Shown: positions 28,217-36,203 of the stretch, in pieces | Numbering within the stretch: position 1 is the stretch's first letter | Layout: each line of letters starts with the position of its first letter | Assembly: GCF_000152985.1 (NCBI RefSeq) | Contig: NZ_CH672395.1 | Location: 1,959,687 to 2,023,686, forward strand | DNA from: Leeuwenhoekiella blandensis MED217 | Lineage (GTDB): Bacteria; Bacteroidota; Bacteroidia; Flavobacteriales; Flavobacteriaceae | Reading direction: 5' to 3' | DNA: 64,000 bases | Translations under genes and position numbers: made by a program | The notes under the pieces: model-generated | The model's input: only the letters and a program-made list of their open reading frames with translations | What the model was told of the DNA's origin: nothing | Databases searched by the model: none

Positions 28217-29068
28217 TTAATTAATATAGATGTTAGAATATGTTTTAGTAATAATGCCGTCGGGGTTACGTTCTTGAATAATTCTGCTGGGATTGGGAGC
28301 GGGGTAGTCGGTATTGCCTTGATTTACCGGGATAATTCCATTCTTTACTAGTGGCATTTCGTCGGGATCCGTTGAAAAAAGTAAACTTTTTGAGCTTCCT
28401 GAATAGTAACGCCAGATCGTTTTGCGGTTATGAAAAACGATTTTAAAGTGTGGCATTACCTGTGGAAGATTTCCGTTATTGAGTATTAAATTCATGCCTG
28501 ATCTTGAGTTTCGCATTTGTAAGGAAATCAAGACGAGTTTGTTTAATTTCAATTCTGGGTATTTCTTGTAAAGATGCGCTTGCATCAGTGCTGATGTACG
28601 GTGATTTTTTGCATTAGAGGAATTGTTGTAAGGGGCAATAAATACCGGATCTGCAGCATTATAAAGCGTATTATAATTACTTATAAAAAGTGGAAGCTCG
28701 CTAGAAGCATCTAAATCGGTAAAATTGAAGAATTGAGCGTCTGTAAGCTGTATATAAAAGTCAAGTATAAGCTCTGGATCTAGCGTTACCAATGGCTTAA
28801 AAGTAGTAGGATCATCGCTTACTTTTTCAGTTTCAGTAAGCACTAAAAAGCCTTCTTGAGTTTGCTTCAGTAGCATTCTATGATTTTTGAGAAGTGCCGA
28901 AGTTTGTGGAGTAGGTATGATCTTTCCGAAGCTATTCCAATTGTAGTTAGCTAATTGTTTTTTCTGAAGTGGTTCGTTATCATCAAACGCAATTAACCCA
29001 TCATCTAAAAAATATTTGTGATATACGGCTACCTCAAATAAAGGACGATATTGTGACACAATACTCAT
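28217..29068 (-). CDS. Unrecognised eCIS protein between terminator and sheath genes
   Basis: A 283-aa protein that I do not recognise. It starts SIVSQYRPLFEVAVYHKYFL and ends with a beta-rich segment (NPDGIITKTYSNIYIN). No signal peptide, no membrane segment and no catalytic motif seen. Its ATG overlaps the stop of the DUF4255 gene by 4 bases (ATGA) and it ends 12 bases before the sheath gene, so it belongs to the particle operon. Position suggests a cap or cap-adaptor protein at the end of the tube distal from the baseplate; AlgoCIS-type particles are known to have such an adaptor, but homology is not shown here. Confidence 0.8.
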   Translation of the reverse strand: MSIVSQYRPLFEVAVYHKYFLDDGLIAFDDNEPLQKKQLANYNWNSFGKIIPTPQTSALLKNHRMLLKQTQEGFLVLTETEKVSDDPTTFKPLVTLDPELILDFYIQLTDAQFFNFTDLDASSELPLFISNYNTLYNAADPVFIAPYNNSSNAKNHRTSALMQAHLYKKYPELKLNKLVLISLQMRNSRSGMNLILNNGNLPQVMPHFKIVFHNRKTIWRYYSGSSKSLLFSTDPDEMPLVKNGIIPVNQGNTDYPAPNPSRIIQERNPDGIITKTYSNIYIN

Positions 29069-29667
29069 GACGTGATCTGATTATATTGTGTTTGAACCTG
29101 CGTAAGTAAGGCTCCTTCATCCTGAATATGTTCTCTTTGAAGTTTGATGATGTTGAGTTTGTACATCGCCGCCGGATAGGCTTTACCACCAAGCATACTC
29201 CAGATATAATTGAGTTCTTCAAAAGAAGGTGTAAAAAGCTCTGTGGTAAATTGAAACTCAGTAACCGACTGCATCACTTGAGTATTGCGGGAAAAAAGAG
29301 TGTTTTTATGATTAAAGCTGTTCTTCCCTTGAAAGAAACTAATGATTGAGGCTAAAGAACGAAGGGAAAACGCATAGTCACTTCTGTTACACGTAAACAG
29401 GATATATGCATTCAAATTTACCGGCGCATTGCGATAAACCGGTTTACCGGCTTCTATCGTGTAATTGCGTTGGTTTTTGAGTGCTGTCTCTTCCTGAAGA
29501 TTGAGTAAAGAAAGAATGACTTTATTATCTAGAGGTTCATTATCTCTATTTGTATTATCTATAAAATGAGCAATAGAATCTAATACCACAATATTAGATC
29601 CTAAGCCCATCTCTTCGAGATAATTTGCTACTTGCTCTCGTAATATTTCGAGCGATTCGTAGAGCAT
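29065..29667 (-). CDS. DUF4255 tail terminator / cap protein (Afp16-like)
   Basis: A 200-aa protein of the DUF4255 (Pvc16 N-terminal domain) family: MLYESLEILREQVANYL at the start, VVLDSIAHFID, VILSLLNLQEETALKN (about 49-64), and YILFTCNRSDYAFSLRSLAS. In Afp and PVC the homologue caps the end of the sheath and tube and stops polymerisation. First gene of the operon, 30 bases after a good -7 promoter element. Confidence 0.92.
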   Translation of the reverse strand: MLYESLEILREQVANYLEEMGLGSNIVVLDSIAHFIDNTNRDNEPLDNKVILSLLNLQEETALKNQRNYTIEAGKPVYRNAPVNLNAYILFTCNRSDYAFSLRSLASIISFFQGKNSFNHKNTLFSRNTQVMQSVTEFQFTTELFTPSFEELNYIWSMLGGKAYPAAMYKLNIIKLQREHIQDEGALLTQVQTQYNQITS

Positions 29668-29696
29668 AAATTGGAGAATTTAGATTTTTTGCACTT

Positions 29697-29704
29697 CAAA
29701 GCTA
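29697..29704 (-). promoter_or_regulatory. Candidate -7 promoter element of the eCIS operon
   Basis: Minus-strand sequence TAGCTTTG fits the Bacteroidota -7 consensus TAnnTTTG and lies 29 bases before the ATG of the first eCIS gene, which leaves a leader of roughly 20 bases. A -33 TTG partner is not evident. Confidence 0.5.
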
Positions 29705-29798
29705 GATATATAATTTGTTGATTTTCAGTGGTTAATTTCCTGAATCCGTATGCTGTATAAAACCCTTTTTTAATTTCAGTATTTGCCCTTAACGCTAT

Positions 29799-29811
29799 GG
29801 GGAATTTCCCC
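29799..29811. promoter_or_regulatory. 13-bp palindrome between eCIS and sensor operon, candidate operator
   Basis: GGGGAATTTCCCC, two perfect 6-bp arms with a single central base, lies in the 218-bp gap between the divergent eCIS and lipoprotein/two-component genes, about 95 bases before the eCIS -7 element. The GC-rich arms stand out in AT-rich DNA. Dimeric LuxR-type response regulators bind sites of this kind, and such a regulator is encoded 2 kb away; the link is inferred. Confidence 0.4.
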
Positions 29812-29885
29812 CTATTTAACCTGCTGTCAATCTATTTGTTAGCAAAAGTTTTACTTTAGTTTCACTAATTGAAAATTCTAAAACT

Positions 29886-30383
29886 ATGCGCAACACGCTA
29901 TTTATTATTTTATCGTTGTTCGCTGTATCTACTTTTATAAGTTGTGCAGAACAAGGTAATTCGAGTAAACCTCCTGAAGGTGTAATTTCTATTGAAGAGG
30001 CAAAAATTCTAGACCGAACCTTTACTAAGACCAGAGCTAATGTGATCAACGAAGCTATTGGGATGCCCGACAGCCGATCAAGTTGGTGGTCTATTGAAGA
30101 CTTGGAGCAATACATTTCTTATGCTAAAAGTTTAGCTAATGAAAAAGGCTACTCAGTAAATGGATTGCGTGTCTATTATGGGGCGTATCCTAAGGATCAC
30201 CACGATGAATCGGTAGCAGGGTATTCTACCTTATTTATTGTCCCGACAGGAGTAAAAGCTGTTTCTAACGAAGCTTCAATGATTAATTTTAATGCATTTC
30301 TTCAAACTGACGAAGATGATCTTGATATACCGCCATTAAATATGGGGCATACGAGAAAACCGCCACCAGAGGATTATCAATAA
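29886..30383 (+). CDS. Lipoprotein, function unknown, next to a two-component system
   Basis: A 165-aa protein with a lipoprotein signal (FAVSTFISCAEQ, Cys20). The mature part is small and hydrophilic, with WWSIEDLEQYISYAKSLANE and GLRVYYGAYPKDHHD segments and a Pro-rich end (GHTRKPPPEDYQ). I recognise no family. It is followed 14 bases later by a membrane protein gene and then by a histidine kinase and response regulator, so it may form the envelope-facing part of a sensing system. It is divergent from the eCIS operon. Confidence 0.8.
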   Translation: MRNTLFIILSLFAVSTFISCAEQGNSSKPPEGVISIEEAKILDRTFTKTRANVINEAIGMPDSRSSWWSIEDLEQYISYAKSLANEKGYSVNGLRVYYGAYPKDHHDESVAGYSTLFIVPTGVKAVSNEASMINFNAFLQTDEDDLDIPPLNMGHTRKPPPEDYQ

Positions 30384-30397
30384 TAAATATAAGGGCT

Positions 30398-31057
30398 ATG
30401 GAAGCATTGAGTTCCTATTCTCAGTATTTAGAACTTATAGCCCTTATAATTGGTATTATAAGGTATAAAGAGTTTAAAAATCATAAGTTTAAATACATTC
30501 TTTACTTTTTAGTTTATGTAGTTTTAAATGAGTTTGCCGCTGGAGTTTCTTATGAGCTTTTCAAAATTCCTAATACGCTATTATACAATATTTATATCCT
30601 TATACATTTTGCCTTTTTCCTAGCTTGGTTTCATACATTACTTTCTTCAGCTTTTCGAAAAAAAATAATCAGAATCTTCTTTATTCTCTACGTTTCCTTT
30701 TGGTTTATAAATGCCATCTTTAGTGGATCGATAGCTGATAATTTTTTATCCTACTCGTTTTCCTTAGGAACTTTATTACTCATAGCCGCGGTAGCATTTT
30801 ATTTCGTAGAAATGTTAAGCAGAGAAGTAGTGCTCAACATTACACAGTCTCCCTATTTTTGGGTTTGTTTTGGGATTCTCATTTACTGTGTAACTTATCT
30901 GCCGTTTTATATAACCCTGTTATTTTTTATTCAGGAGAATCCCATCATATTAAGCGTTGTTTTATTTTTGATCAACTGTATTCAATATTGTTGTATTGCG
31001 ATAGCATTTATAAAAGCAAATCGTCGTACTATTGAACATCCGCTTGAAACCAATTGA
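30398..31057 (+). CDS. Polytopic membrane protein, function unknown
   Basis: A 219-aa protein with about six or seven hydrophobic segments (for example YSQYLELIALIIGII, YILFFLVYVV-like sequence near 35, LLLIAAVAFYFVEML and the last near LSVVLFLINCIQYCCIAIAF). No known motif; no catalytic residues seen. Its stop TGA is followed 8 bases later by the ATG of the histidine kinase gene, which suggests that the two are made together and may form a sensor pair. Confidence 0.85.
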   Translation: MEALSSYSQYLELIALIIGIIRYKEFKNHKFKYILYFLVYVVLNEFAAGVSYELFKIPNTLLYNIYILIHFAFFLAWFHTLLSSAFRKKIIRIFFILYVSFWFINAIFSGSIADNFLSYSFSLGTLLLIAAVAFYFVEMLSREVVLNITQSPYFWVCFGILIYCVTYLPFYITLLFFIQENPIILSVVLFLINCIQYCCIAIAFIKANRRTIEHPLETN

Positions 31058-31065
31058 GCGTAGTT

Positions 31066-31866
31066 ATGAAACTCACGTTTGATGAAAATATCTCCCAATC
31101 TTTTGAGCAACTCATTATTGTTTGCTCTCTGGTTCTTTTAGCATTTTTGATCGTTGTGGTATTTCTATTTGTGGTTTTTCAAAAACGTAAAATTAAATTT
31201 ATAACCGAGCGCAATGAAGCAATTCTTAAATACCAAGAAGAAGTAGCACGTACGCAGTTGGAAATTCAAGAAGTAACCTTAAAAAACGTAGGAAGAGAAC
31301 TTCACGATAATATTGGCCAGTTGCTTTCTGTCGCTAATTTGGAACTTAACATCTTCACTTCAAAAAATGAACTGAACTCAGACGAAGACCTCACAGAAAT
31401 CAAAGCGTTGATTGGTAAATCGCTACGTGAGATCAGGGCTTTATCTAAGAATCTAAATAATGAGGTTATTCATCAAGTGGGACTTGTTGAAAGCACGAAA
31501 AACGAACTCAATCGTCTTGAACGCTTGAAATTTCTTAAAACAGAATTTACACTCAAAGGGAATACTTTTAATTTGCCTAAGGATGATATGGTAATCCTAT
31601 TTAGAATTATTCAGGAATTTCTAAGTAATGTCATAAAACACGCAAAAGCCACCCATTTAAAAATTTGTTTTTCTTATACGCTAAACGAACTCAAAATTAC
31701 CGCCGAAGATGATGGTGTGGGCTTTGAAATAGATAAAGTTACGTGGAGTTCTGGCCTTGTAAACATGAAAAGCAGAGCGCTGTTAATCGCTGCAGATTTC
31801 GACATTCAATCAGAACAACAGAAGGGTACTTTGTTACAGATCAAATACCTAAAGAAACAAGTATAA
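31066..31866 (+). CDS. Sensor histidine kinase, NarX/LytS-like (HisKA_3)
   Basis: A 266-aa kinase. One membrane segment (about 16-38) leads into a coiled-coil linker and the dimerisation/phospho-acceptor motif VGRELHDNIGQLLSVANLEL, with His80 the phosphorylated residue. The HATPase domain follows (FLSNVIKHAKATHLKI with the N-box, EDDGVGFEI with the G1 box). It lacks a large extracellular sensor domain, so the signal is probably passed by a partner such as the membrane protein encoded just upstream. I chose ATG at 31066; a TTG at 31054 overlapping the previous stop is possible but less likely. Confidence 0.92.
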   Translation: MKLTFDENISQSFEQLIIVCSLVLLAFLIVVVFLFVVFQKRKIKFITERNEAILKYQEEVARTQLEIQEVTLKNVGRELHDNIGQLLSVANLELNIFTSKNELNSDEDLTEIKALIGKSLREIRALSKNLNNEVIHQVGLVESTKNELNRLERLKFLKTEFTLKGNTFNLPKDDMVILFRIIQEFLSNVIKHAKATHLKICFSYTLNELKITAEDDGVGFEIDKVTWSSGLVNMKSRALLIAADFDIQSEQQKGTLLQIKYLKKQV

Positions 31867-31872
31867 ATAATA

Positions 31873-32568
31873 ATGACTACCTTTAGTAAAGAAGTTAATC
31901 AAACAAATAAGACAATCTCTATGGAAAATTGTATCGTAGGTGTTGTTGATGACCATGTTCTTTTTGCACAGTCGTTGCAAGGCCTTATAAACAGTTTTGA
32001 TGGTTTTGAAGTAGCCTTAATGGCGCGTAATGGCAATGATCTTATCAACAAATTGAGCACGGTGAATAAAGAACCAAGTATTATTCTTCTCGATATAAAT
32101 ATGCCTATTATGAATGGTTTTGAAACCATAGCTTGGTTAAATGAAAACAAGCCAAACATCAAGGTGATCACCCTTTCTATGGATGATGATGAAGAGACGA
32201 TAATTAAAATGCTTAAGGCCGGGAGTAAAGGCTATTTACTAAAAGATATTCATCCAGATACCTTACATCTTGCTCTTACTGAAGTGCTCACCAAAGGCCA
32301 TTTTTATACCGATAATGTGACAACAGCATTACTTCGAGGTGTCTCAAAAAAGGATGAGGAATCTCTTTTAGAAAATTTTTCTAGCAGAGAACTTGAATTT
32401 ATGGAATTGGCTTGTTCTGATAAAACATATAAAGAGATCGCCAATGAAATGTGTCTAAGTCCTAAAACGATAGATAATTATAGAGACACATTATTTAAAA
32501 AGCTAGAAGTTAAAAGTCGCATAGGTTTGGTGCTCTATGCGTTAAAAAACAAAATAGTAAATAATTAA
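31873..32568 (+). CDS. Response regulator, NarL/LuxR family
   Basis: A 231-aa regulator. Receiver domain from about residue 20: acidic pair D26/D27 (VVDDHVLF), phosphorylated Asp74 in IILLDINMPIM, and conserved Lys in LLKDIHPDTL. A LuxR-type HTH occupies about 165-231 (LSPKTIDNYRDTLFKKLEV). Partner of the kinase encoded 6 bases upstream. The receiver begins only after about 19 extra residues; an in-frame ATG at 31921 would give a tighter start. Target genes are unknown; the neighbouring eCIS operon is a candidate. The gene overlaps the convergent DinB-like gene by 4 bases at the stops. Confidence 0.93.
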   Translation: MTTFSKEVNQTNKTISMENCIVGVVDDHVLFAQSLQGLINSFDGFEVALMARNGNDLINKLSTVNKEPSIILLDINMPIMNGFETIAWLNENKPNIKVITLSMDDDEETIIKMLKAGSKGYLLKDIHPDTLHLALTEVLTKGHFYTDNVTTALLRGVSKKDEESLLENFSSRELEFMELACSDKTYKEIANEMCLSPKTIDNYRDTLFKKLEVKSRIGLVLYALKNKIVNN

Positions 32569-33080
32569 TTGGCCTTTACAAAACTCACAGTAGCGATCAA
32601 TTGACCCAAGTGACGCTGACTGTGCTCTGCAGCGTGAAAGAGTAATCCAATTACTGTAGAAGGCAATTCTTTTCGGCCTACAGTTCTGGCACTTTTTATA
32701 GTAGACTCATCTAAAGTTTTAAAATAGGCCAGTGCTTGTACCACTTTTTGCTGAAAATTTGCAATAAGTGCTTCGGTTGTACTGGTTTTATCTTTTATTC
32801 CTTCTGATTTTAAGTAATCAAATTGTACTTGGGTTAAAGCGCTGCCTTGAGCGTAGCTAAGCATTCTATCCAATACACCGGTAAGATGTTTCAGATGAAA
32901 ACCTACCGAAGCTCTTCCTGCTGGTTTCTCCCACAATTGCTCATCCGGAAATTCATCTAACCAGTAGGGTAGTTCTTCTGAGGTCTGTAGCAAAGCGTGG
33001 GCAGCAGGTTGCAAAAGCTGTGGTATTTCTTCAATAGGACCACGAAGCCAAACTTCAGGTTGTTTCAGTTTCTTTGTCAT
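32565..33080 (-). CDS. DinB/YfiT-like metal-binding protein
   Basis: A 171-aa protein of the DinB four-helix bundle superfamily. The three expected metal-ligand histidines can be seen: one in VGFHLKHLTG near residue 58 and the pair in FHAAEHSQRHLGQLI near the C-terminus. Members are often thiol transferases or have no known role. No signal peptide. Convergent with the response regulator gene, with interlocked stops. Confidence 0.85.
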   Translation of the reverse strand: MTKKLKQPEVWLRGPIEEIPQLLQPAAHALLQTSEELPYWLDEFPDEQLWEKPAGRASVGFHLKHLTGVLDRMLSYAQGSALTQVQFDYLKSEGIKDKTSTTEALIANFQQKVVQALAYFKTLDESTIKSARTVGRKELPSTVIGLLFHAAEHSQRHLGQLIATVSFVKAN

Positions 33081-33125
33081 TGAAAATAGTAGTTAAGATT
33101 CTATTATTTGAGAACTGTTTTAGTT

Positions 33126-35582
33126 TTAAAAACTAAGACCGAAAACAAACGCACCATCTTTGTTTGGTCCGTTGAATGATCTTACATAATCCACACGTAA
33201 GAATTTAAATTTTCCGAAGCCCAGATTTCCAATTCCTGCCGAAAACTCGTAGTACGGTTTTTGCGCTGTATAAAGTGTATGTCCGGCTAAAATAAGATTT
33301 GCATTTAAAGCACGTATTCCTGGTATTTTTCCAAGAACAAAGCCTTTAAAATTATGTTCTACGTGCCCTTCAAAATAACTGGTATTGGTGCTAAAATCAT
33401 AATATGGAAGTAAATTAAATCCGTTTAAATGGCGTCCATCTAGCTGCACTCTCGTCTGATTTCCTTGAAAGTGCTGGTAGTCTACAAAACTTATGTCGTC
33501 TGCATTGAAAAAAGTTCCTCCACGTAAAGTGTATCCAAAATTTCCCTTATTTGAAATGTCAAATTCTTGCTTTAATTGAGCTGCAACTTGAGTGAAATTA
33601 TAAGCTGCATCAGAAGCAGCAAAAGTTTGTTCAAGATCTAATGTCAACGTTGGGAATTTAGATTCATTCATATTGAATTTACCATCAGGATAACTCATAT
33701 ACTTCTGACCAAAATTGATAACCGCTCTTGCATTGAGTTTTGCCAACTCGTGAGTTTGTATTGCAGGGGTGTTGAAATCCTGTGGTTGCAAAGGATTGTT
33801 AGAAGTATATGCGACAGGATTTTTGATCCAAACTTGATCTGTGGTATTGAATAGGGGTGAGCGCTTTTCATAGCCCGCATTGGCATAAAGCTGTAGACCA
33901 TTTACAAGCTCTTCACTGTAGCTGAATCTTGCATAATCCAATTCATACAATTTTATATAATTCCGTTCCCAGAAAAGTGTCGAAATACTGTTTACAAGAT
34001 TTGAAATGGGTTCTCGGGCATTAAACTGCTGGACCTTGGTTCCTCCTTCTATGGCAAAAGTGCGATTATTGATTCGGTTAAAGCGTTTGGCTATACGGCT
34101 GGTAAAGCGCAATTTATCATCATCAATCCCATAGTTTGCATTAAGATTGGCATAGGTTGCTTGCGTATTATTCTCAGACCACGTATTGTAAAATAAACCT
34201 GCTGTTCCGTTAAAACCTTGAACAGTATTGAAGTTTAGCGTAGTCAACGGACCGTTATAACCCACACGCCAGCGCTCATAGGAATTGGTATAACTATAGC
34301 CAAGTAACGGATCTAAAATTCCGGGGGTGTTTTGCACGCGATCAACAGAATCTTTGTAGGGTTTAGATTCACGTATTTCCTGAATGCTGTCTTTAAGCGT
34401 GTAATCTGATCGTTCTTCAATAGTAAGCGGAATGGGACGTATTTGGTTCCAGAAAATACTGTCTTTTTTATTGGCTTCAGGTTTAAAACTTAATACTTCA
34501 TTGGTAAATGTACTTCGATCAAATTCGGGCGAAAAGTTATAATTACTGTAGACCGCTGTAAATCTTCCATTACCTCCAAAGCCAAAAAGTTTAAAGCTAA
34601 AATCAATACTCTGTGAGATTTTTACCCATAAATCGGTTTGGCTGTCGTATTTAAAATTATGTTTAAATATTAGCGATTCTACAAATGGTACTTGAATCGC
34701 AGCTCCTGTAGTTGTGAGTTCTACACCATAGAGTTGCCAATCATCTTCTACGATGTAAATAACCCCTTGAAATATACGATCATTAGCTCGCTTGGGTGTT
34801 ACTTCAATTTTGTTGATCAGTTTGTCACCTTCTCTAAAGGTTCCTATAAGTTTATACCGGTAATAATTGAAGGCGTTATCAGCTATTGGTGAGATCAACG
34901 GAGTATTTATCTCTAAGGTATTATTGTAAAAAGAATATTCTGCTTCTTGCGCGCTATTGAAACTAAAACCGTTATCATCACCACTTACTTTACTAGCGGT
35001 TATGGTTTCTTTAAAATTATCGGGTGCTTGATAGGCGATCTTTGAAATGGTCTCACTTAAATAAACAATACCTGTTCTTGTCGAATCTAAACCGCCTCCC
35101 AGATCACCTATTTCCTGACCAAGAATTTTTTCTGGAGCATTCTCAACACGCCACAAACCTCTGGAATAGAAGTCTGCGGTATACGCATTTTGCTTTTTTA
35201 GTATCTCGGGCTTTTTTGCAATTACAGCCTCAACGATTCGATTTGCGGGATTTTCATTGGCGTTGATCAGTACTTCATCTAAAGAGGTCGTTTCTTCAGT
35301 TAAAGTAACGTTGAGTGTATACGGAAATGTCTCAACGCTAACGGTCTTTTCTTGGGTAGTATATCCTAAAAATTGAAAAACCAGCGTATACGTTCCCGGA
35401 GCAGGGATGTCTAATTGATAAATTCCATCCCCATTGGTCGTGGTACCTCTAGCATTATTTTTTAAATAAATATTTACGTAGGGAAGAGGTTCGTCCTTTT
35501 CACTGGTTACCAATCCGTTGATTTGACTATTGGCAGAACAAGTGATCAATAAAAAGAAGCAAAAAAGTAGCTTTTGGATCAT
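33126..35582 (-). CDS. DUF5686 outer-membrane protein with carboxypeptidase-like regulatory domain
   Basis: An 818-aa outer-membrane protein. A signal peptide (FCFFLLITCSANSQ, about 1-19) is followed by a CarboxypepD_reg-like Ig domain (20-100, with LPYVNIYLKNNARGTTTNGD) and the DUF5686 beta-barrel region, which ends with the aromatic-rich strand DGAFVFGLSF usual for outer-membrane barrels. The family is widespread in Bacteroidota and its transport role is undefined. It has its own unit between SmpB and the DinB-like gene. Confidence 0.92.
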   Translation of the reverse strand: MIQKLLFCFFLLITCSANSQINGLVTSEKDEPLPYVNIYLKNNARGTTTNGDGIYQLDIPAPGTYTLVFQFLGYTTQEKTVSVETFPYTLNVTLTEETTSLDEVLINANENPANRIVEAVIAKKPEILKKQNAYTADFYSRGLWRVENAPEKILGQEIGDLGGGLDSTRTGIVYLSETISKIAYQAPDNFKETITASKVSGDDNGFSFNSAQEAEYSFYNNTLEINTPLISPIADNAFNYYRYKLIGTFREGDKLINKIEVTPKRANDRIFQGVIYIVEDDWQLYGVELTTTGAAIQVPFVESLIFKHNFKYDSQTDLWVKISQSIDFSFKLFGFGGNGRFTAVYSNYNFSPEFDRSTFTNEVLSFKPEANKKDSIFWNQIRPIPLTIEERSDYTLKDSIQEIRESKPYKDSVDRVQNTPGILDPLLGYSYTNSYERWRVGYNGPLTTLNFNTVQGFNGTAGLFYNTWSENNTQATYANLNANYGIDDDKLRFTSRIAKRFNRINNRTFAIEGGTKVQQFNAREPISNLVNSISTLFWERNYIKLYELDYARFSYSEELVNGLQLYANAGYEKRSPLFNTTDQVWIKNPVAYTSNNPLQPQDFNTPAIQTHELAKLNARAVINFGQKYMSYPDGKFNMNESKFPTLTLDLEQTFAASDAAYNFTQVAAQLKQEFDISNKGNFGYTLRGGTFFNADDISFVDYQHFQGNQTRVQLDGRHLNGFNLLPYYDFSTNTSYFEGHVEHNFKGFVLGKIPGIRALNANLILAGHTLYTAQKPYYEFSAGIGNLGFGKFKFLRVDYVRSFNGPNKDGAFVFGLSF

Positions 35583-35628
35583 AAGAGAAGTTTTATCTAA
35601 AGACGTAAGCTACTTTGTGCGTGTTGCA

Positions 35629-36093
35629 TTAATTGTTGAAAGCCTTTTTAATTTGTCCTAAACGTTTTTTAGAATCACGTTCTTTGATGGCTTCGCGCTT
35701 ATCATACAACTTTTTACCTTTTGCCAGTGCAATTTGCATTTTAGCAAGTCCGCGATCGTTTATGAATAGGCGTAGTGGCACAATAGTCAATCCGCTATTA
35801 CGCACTTCTTTATGCAGTTTATTAAGCTCTCTTCGGTTTAACAAAAGCTTGCGACTATTTTTTGGATTGTGATTAAAATAGGTTGCGTGCGAATATTCCT
35901 GAATCGTCATATTGATCACAAACAATTCATTATCCTGAAATTCACAAAAGCTTTCTGCAATAGATGCTTTTCCCTCGCGTATCGATTTGATTTCAGTACC
36001 GGCAAGTTTTATTCCGGCAGTATATTTATCAAGCAGCTCATATTCAAAGCGTGCTTTTTTATTTTTGATGTTTATGGTATTTGCTTGTTTCAT
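35629..36093 (-). CDS. smpB: SsrA-binding protein SmpB
   Basis: A 154-aa SmpB, the partner of tmRNA in rescue of stalled ribosomes. Conserved features: KKARFEYELLDKYTAGI at the start, LAGTEIKSIREGKASIAESF, and the basic tail YDKREAIKERDSKKRLGQIKK needed for decoding-centre contact. Full length. No tmRNA gene was recognised in the window. A -7 element lies at 36132-36139. Confidence 0.97.
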   Translation of the reverse strand: MKQANTINIKNKKARFEYELLDKYTAGIKLAGTEIKSIREGKASIAESFCEFQDNELFVINMTIQEYSHATYFNHNPKNSRKLLLNRRELNKLHKEVRNSGLTIVPLRLFINDRGLAKMQIALAKGKKLYDKREAIKERDSKKRLGQIKKAFNN

Positions 36094-36131
36094 AGATTTT
36101 TTGGACTTCTAAGTGCTTGCACACTTGATTA

Positions 36132-36139
36132 CAAAAATA
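36132..36139 (-). promoter_or_regulatory. Candidate -7 promoter element for smpB
   Basis: Minus-strand TATTTTTG matches TAnnTTTG, 38 bases before the smpB start codon. It lies back to back with a similar element for the divergent lipoprotein gene. Confidence 0.4.
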
Positions 36140-36178
36140 CTAATTTCTACGCGGGCTTTCTATTGCTTTAAATATCTT

Positions 36179-36186
36179 TAATTTTG
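36179..36186 (+). promoter_or_regulatory. Candidate -7 promoter element for the DUF6503-like lipoprotein gene
   Basis: TAATTTTG matches TAnnTTTG, 17 bases before the ATG at 36204; a TTG lies upstream at 36163-36165 but somewhat close for a -33 element. Confidence 0.4.
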
Positions 36187-36203
36187 TGCTTCAATTTTAA
36201 GAG

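Larger units (their letters stand above)
1933..29667 (-). other. Extracellular contractile injection system (eCIS) locus
   Basis: Nineteen consecutive minus-strand genes encode all core parts of a phage-tail-like contractile particle: terminator (DUF4255), sheath, two tube proteins, hub with LysM, spike, PAAR tip, gp25, two further wedge proteins, tape measure and AAA+ ATPase. They also encode a DUF4157 protein, a known marker of eCIS cargo. The DUF4255, ATPase and DUF4157 genes, and the lack of T6SS membrane-complex genes (TssJLM), place it with the Afp/PVC/AlgoCIS type of released particle and not with type VI secretion. Most gaps are under 20 bases and several genes overlap, so it probably acts as one operon read from the promoter near 29697. 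Confidence 0.95.

Noticed and set aside
1933-29667. Type VI secretion system or prophage as the identity of the contractile locus
   Set aside because: No TssJ, TssL or TssM membrane-complex genes and no capsid, terminase or integrase genes; DUF4255, DUF4157, AAA+ ATPase and CIS tape measure fit an eCIS.
31054-31065. TTG start of the histidine kinase overlapping the previous stop
   Set aside because: An ATG four codons later gives a normal N-terminus before the membrane segment.
33120-33136. Hairpin TTAGTTTT-A-AAAACTAA at the end of the DUF5686 gene as a terminator
   Set aside because: It contains the stop codon, is AT-only in most pairs and has no T-run on the minus strand.
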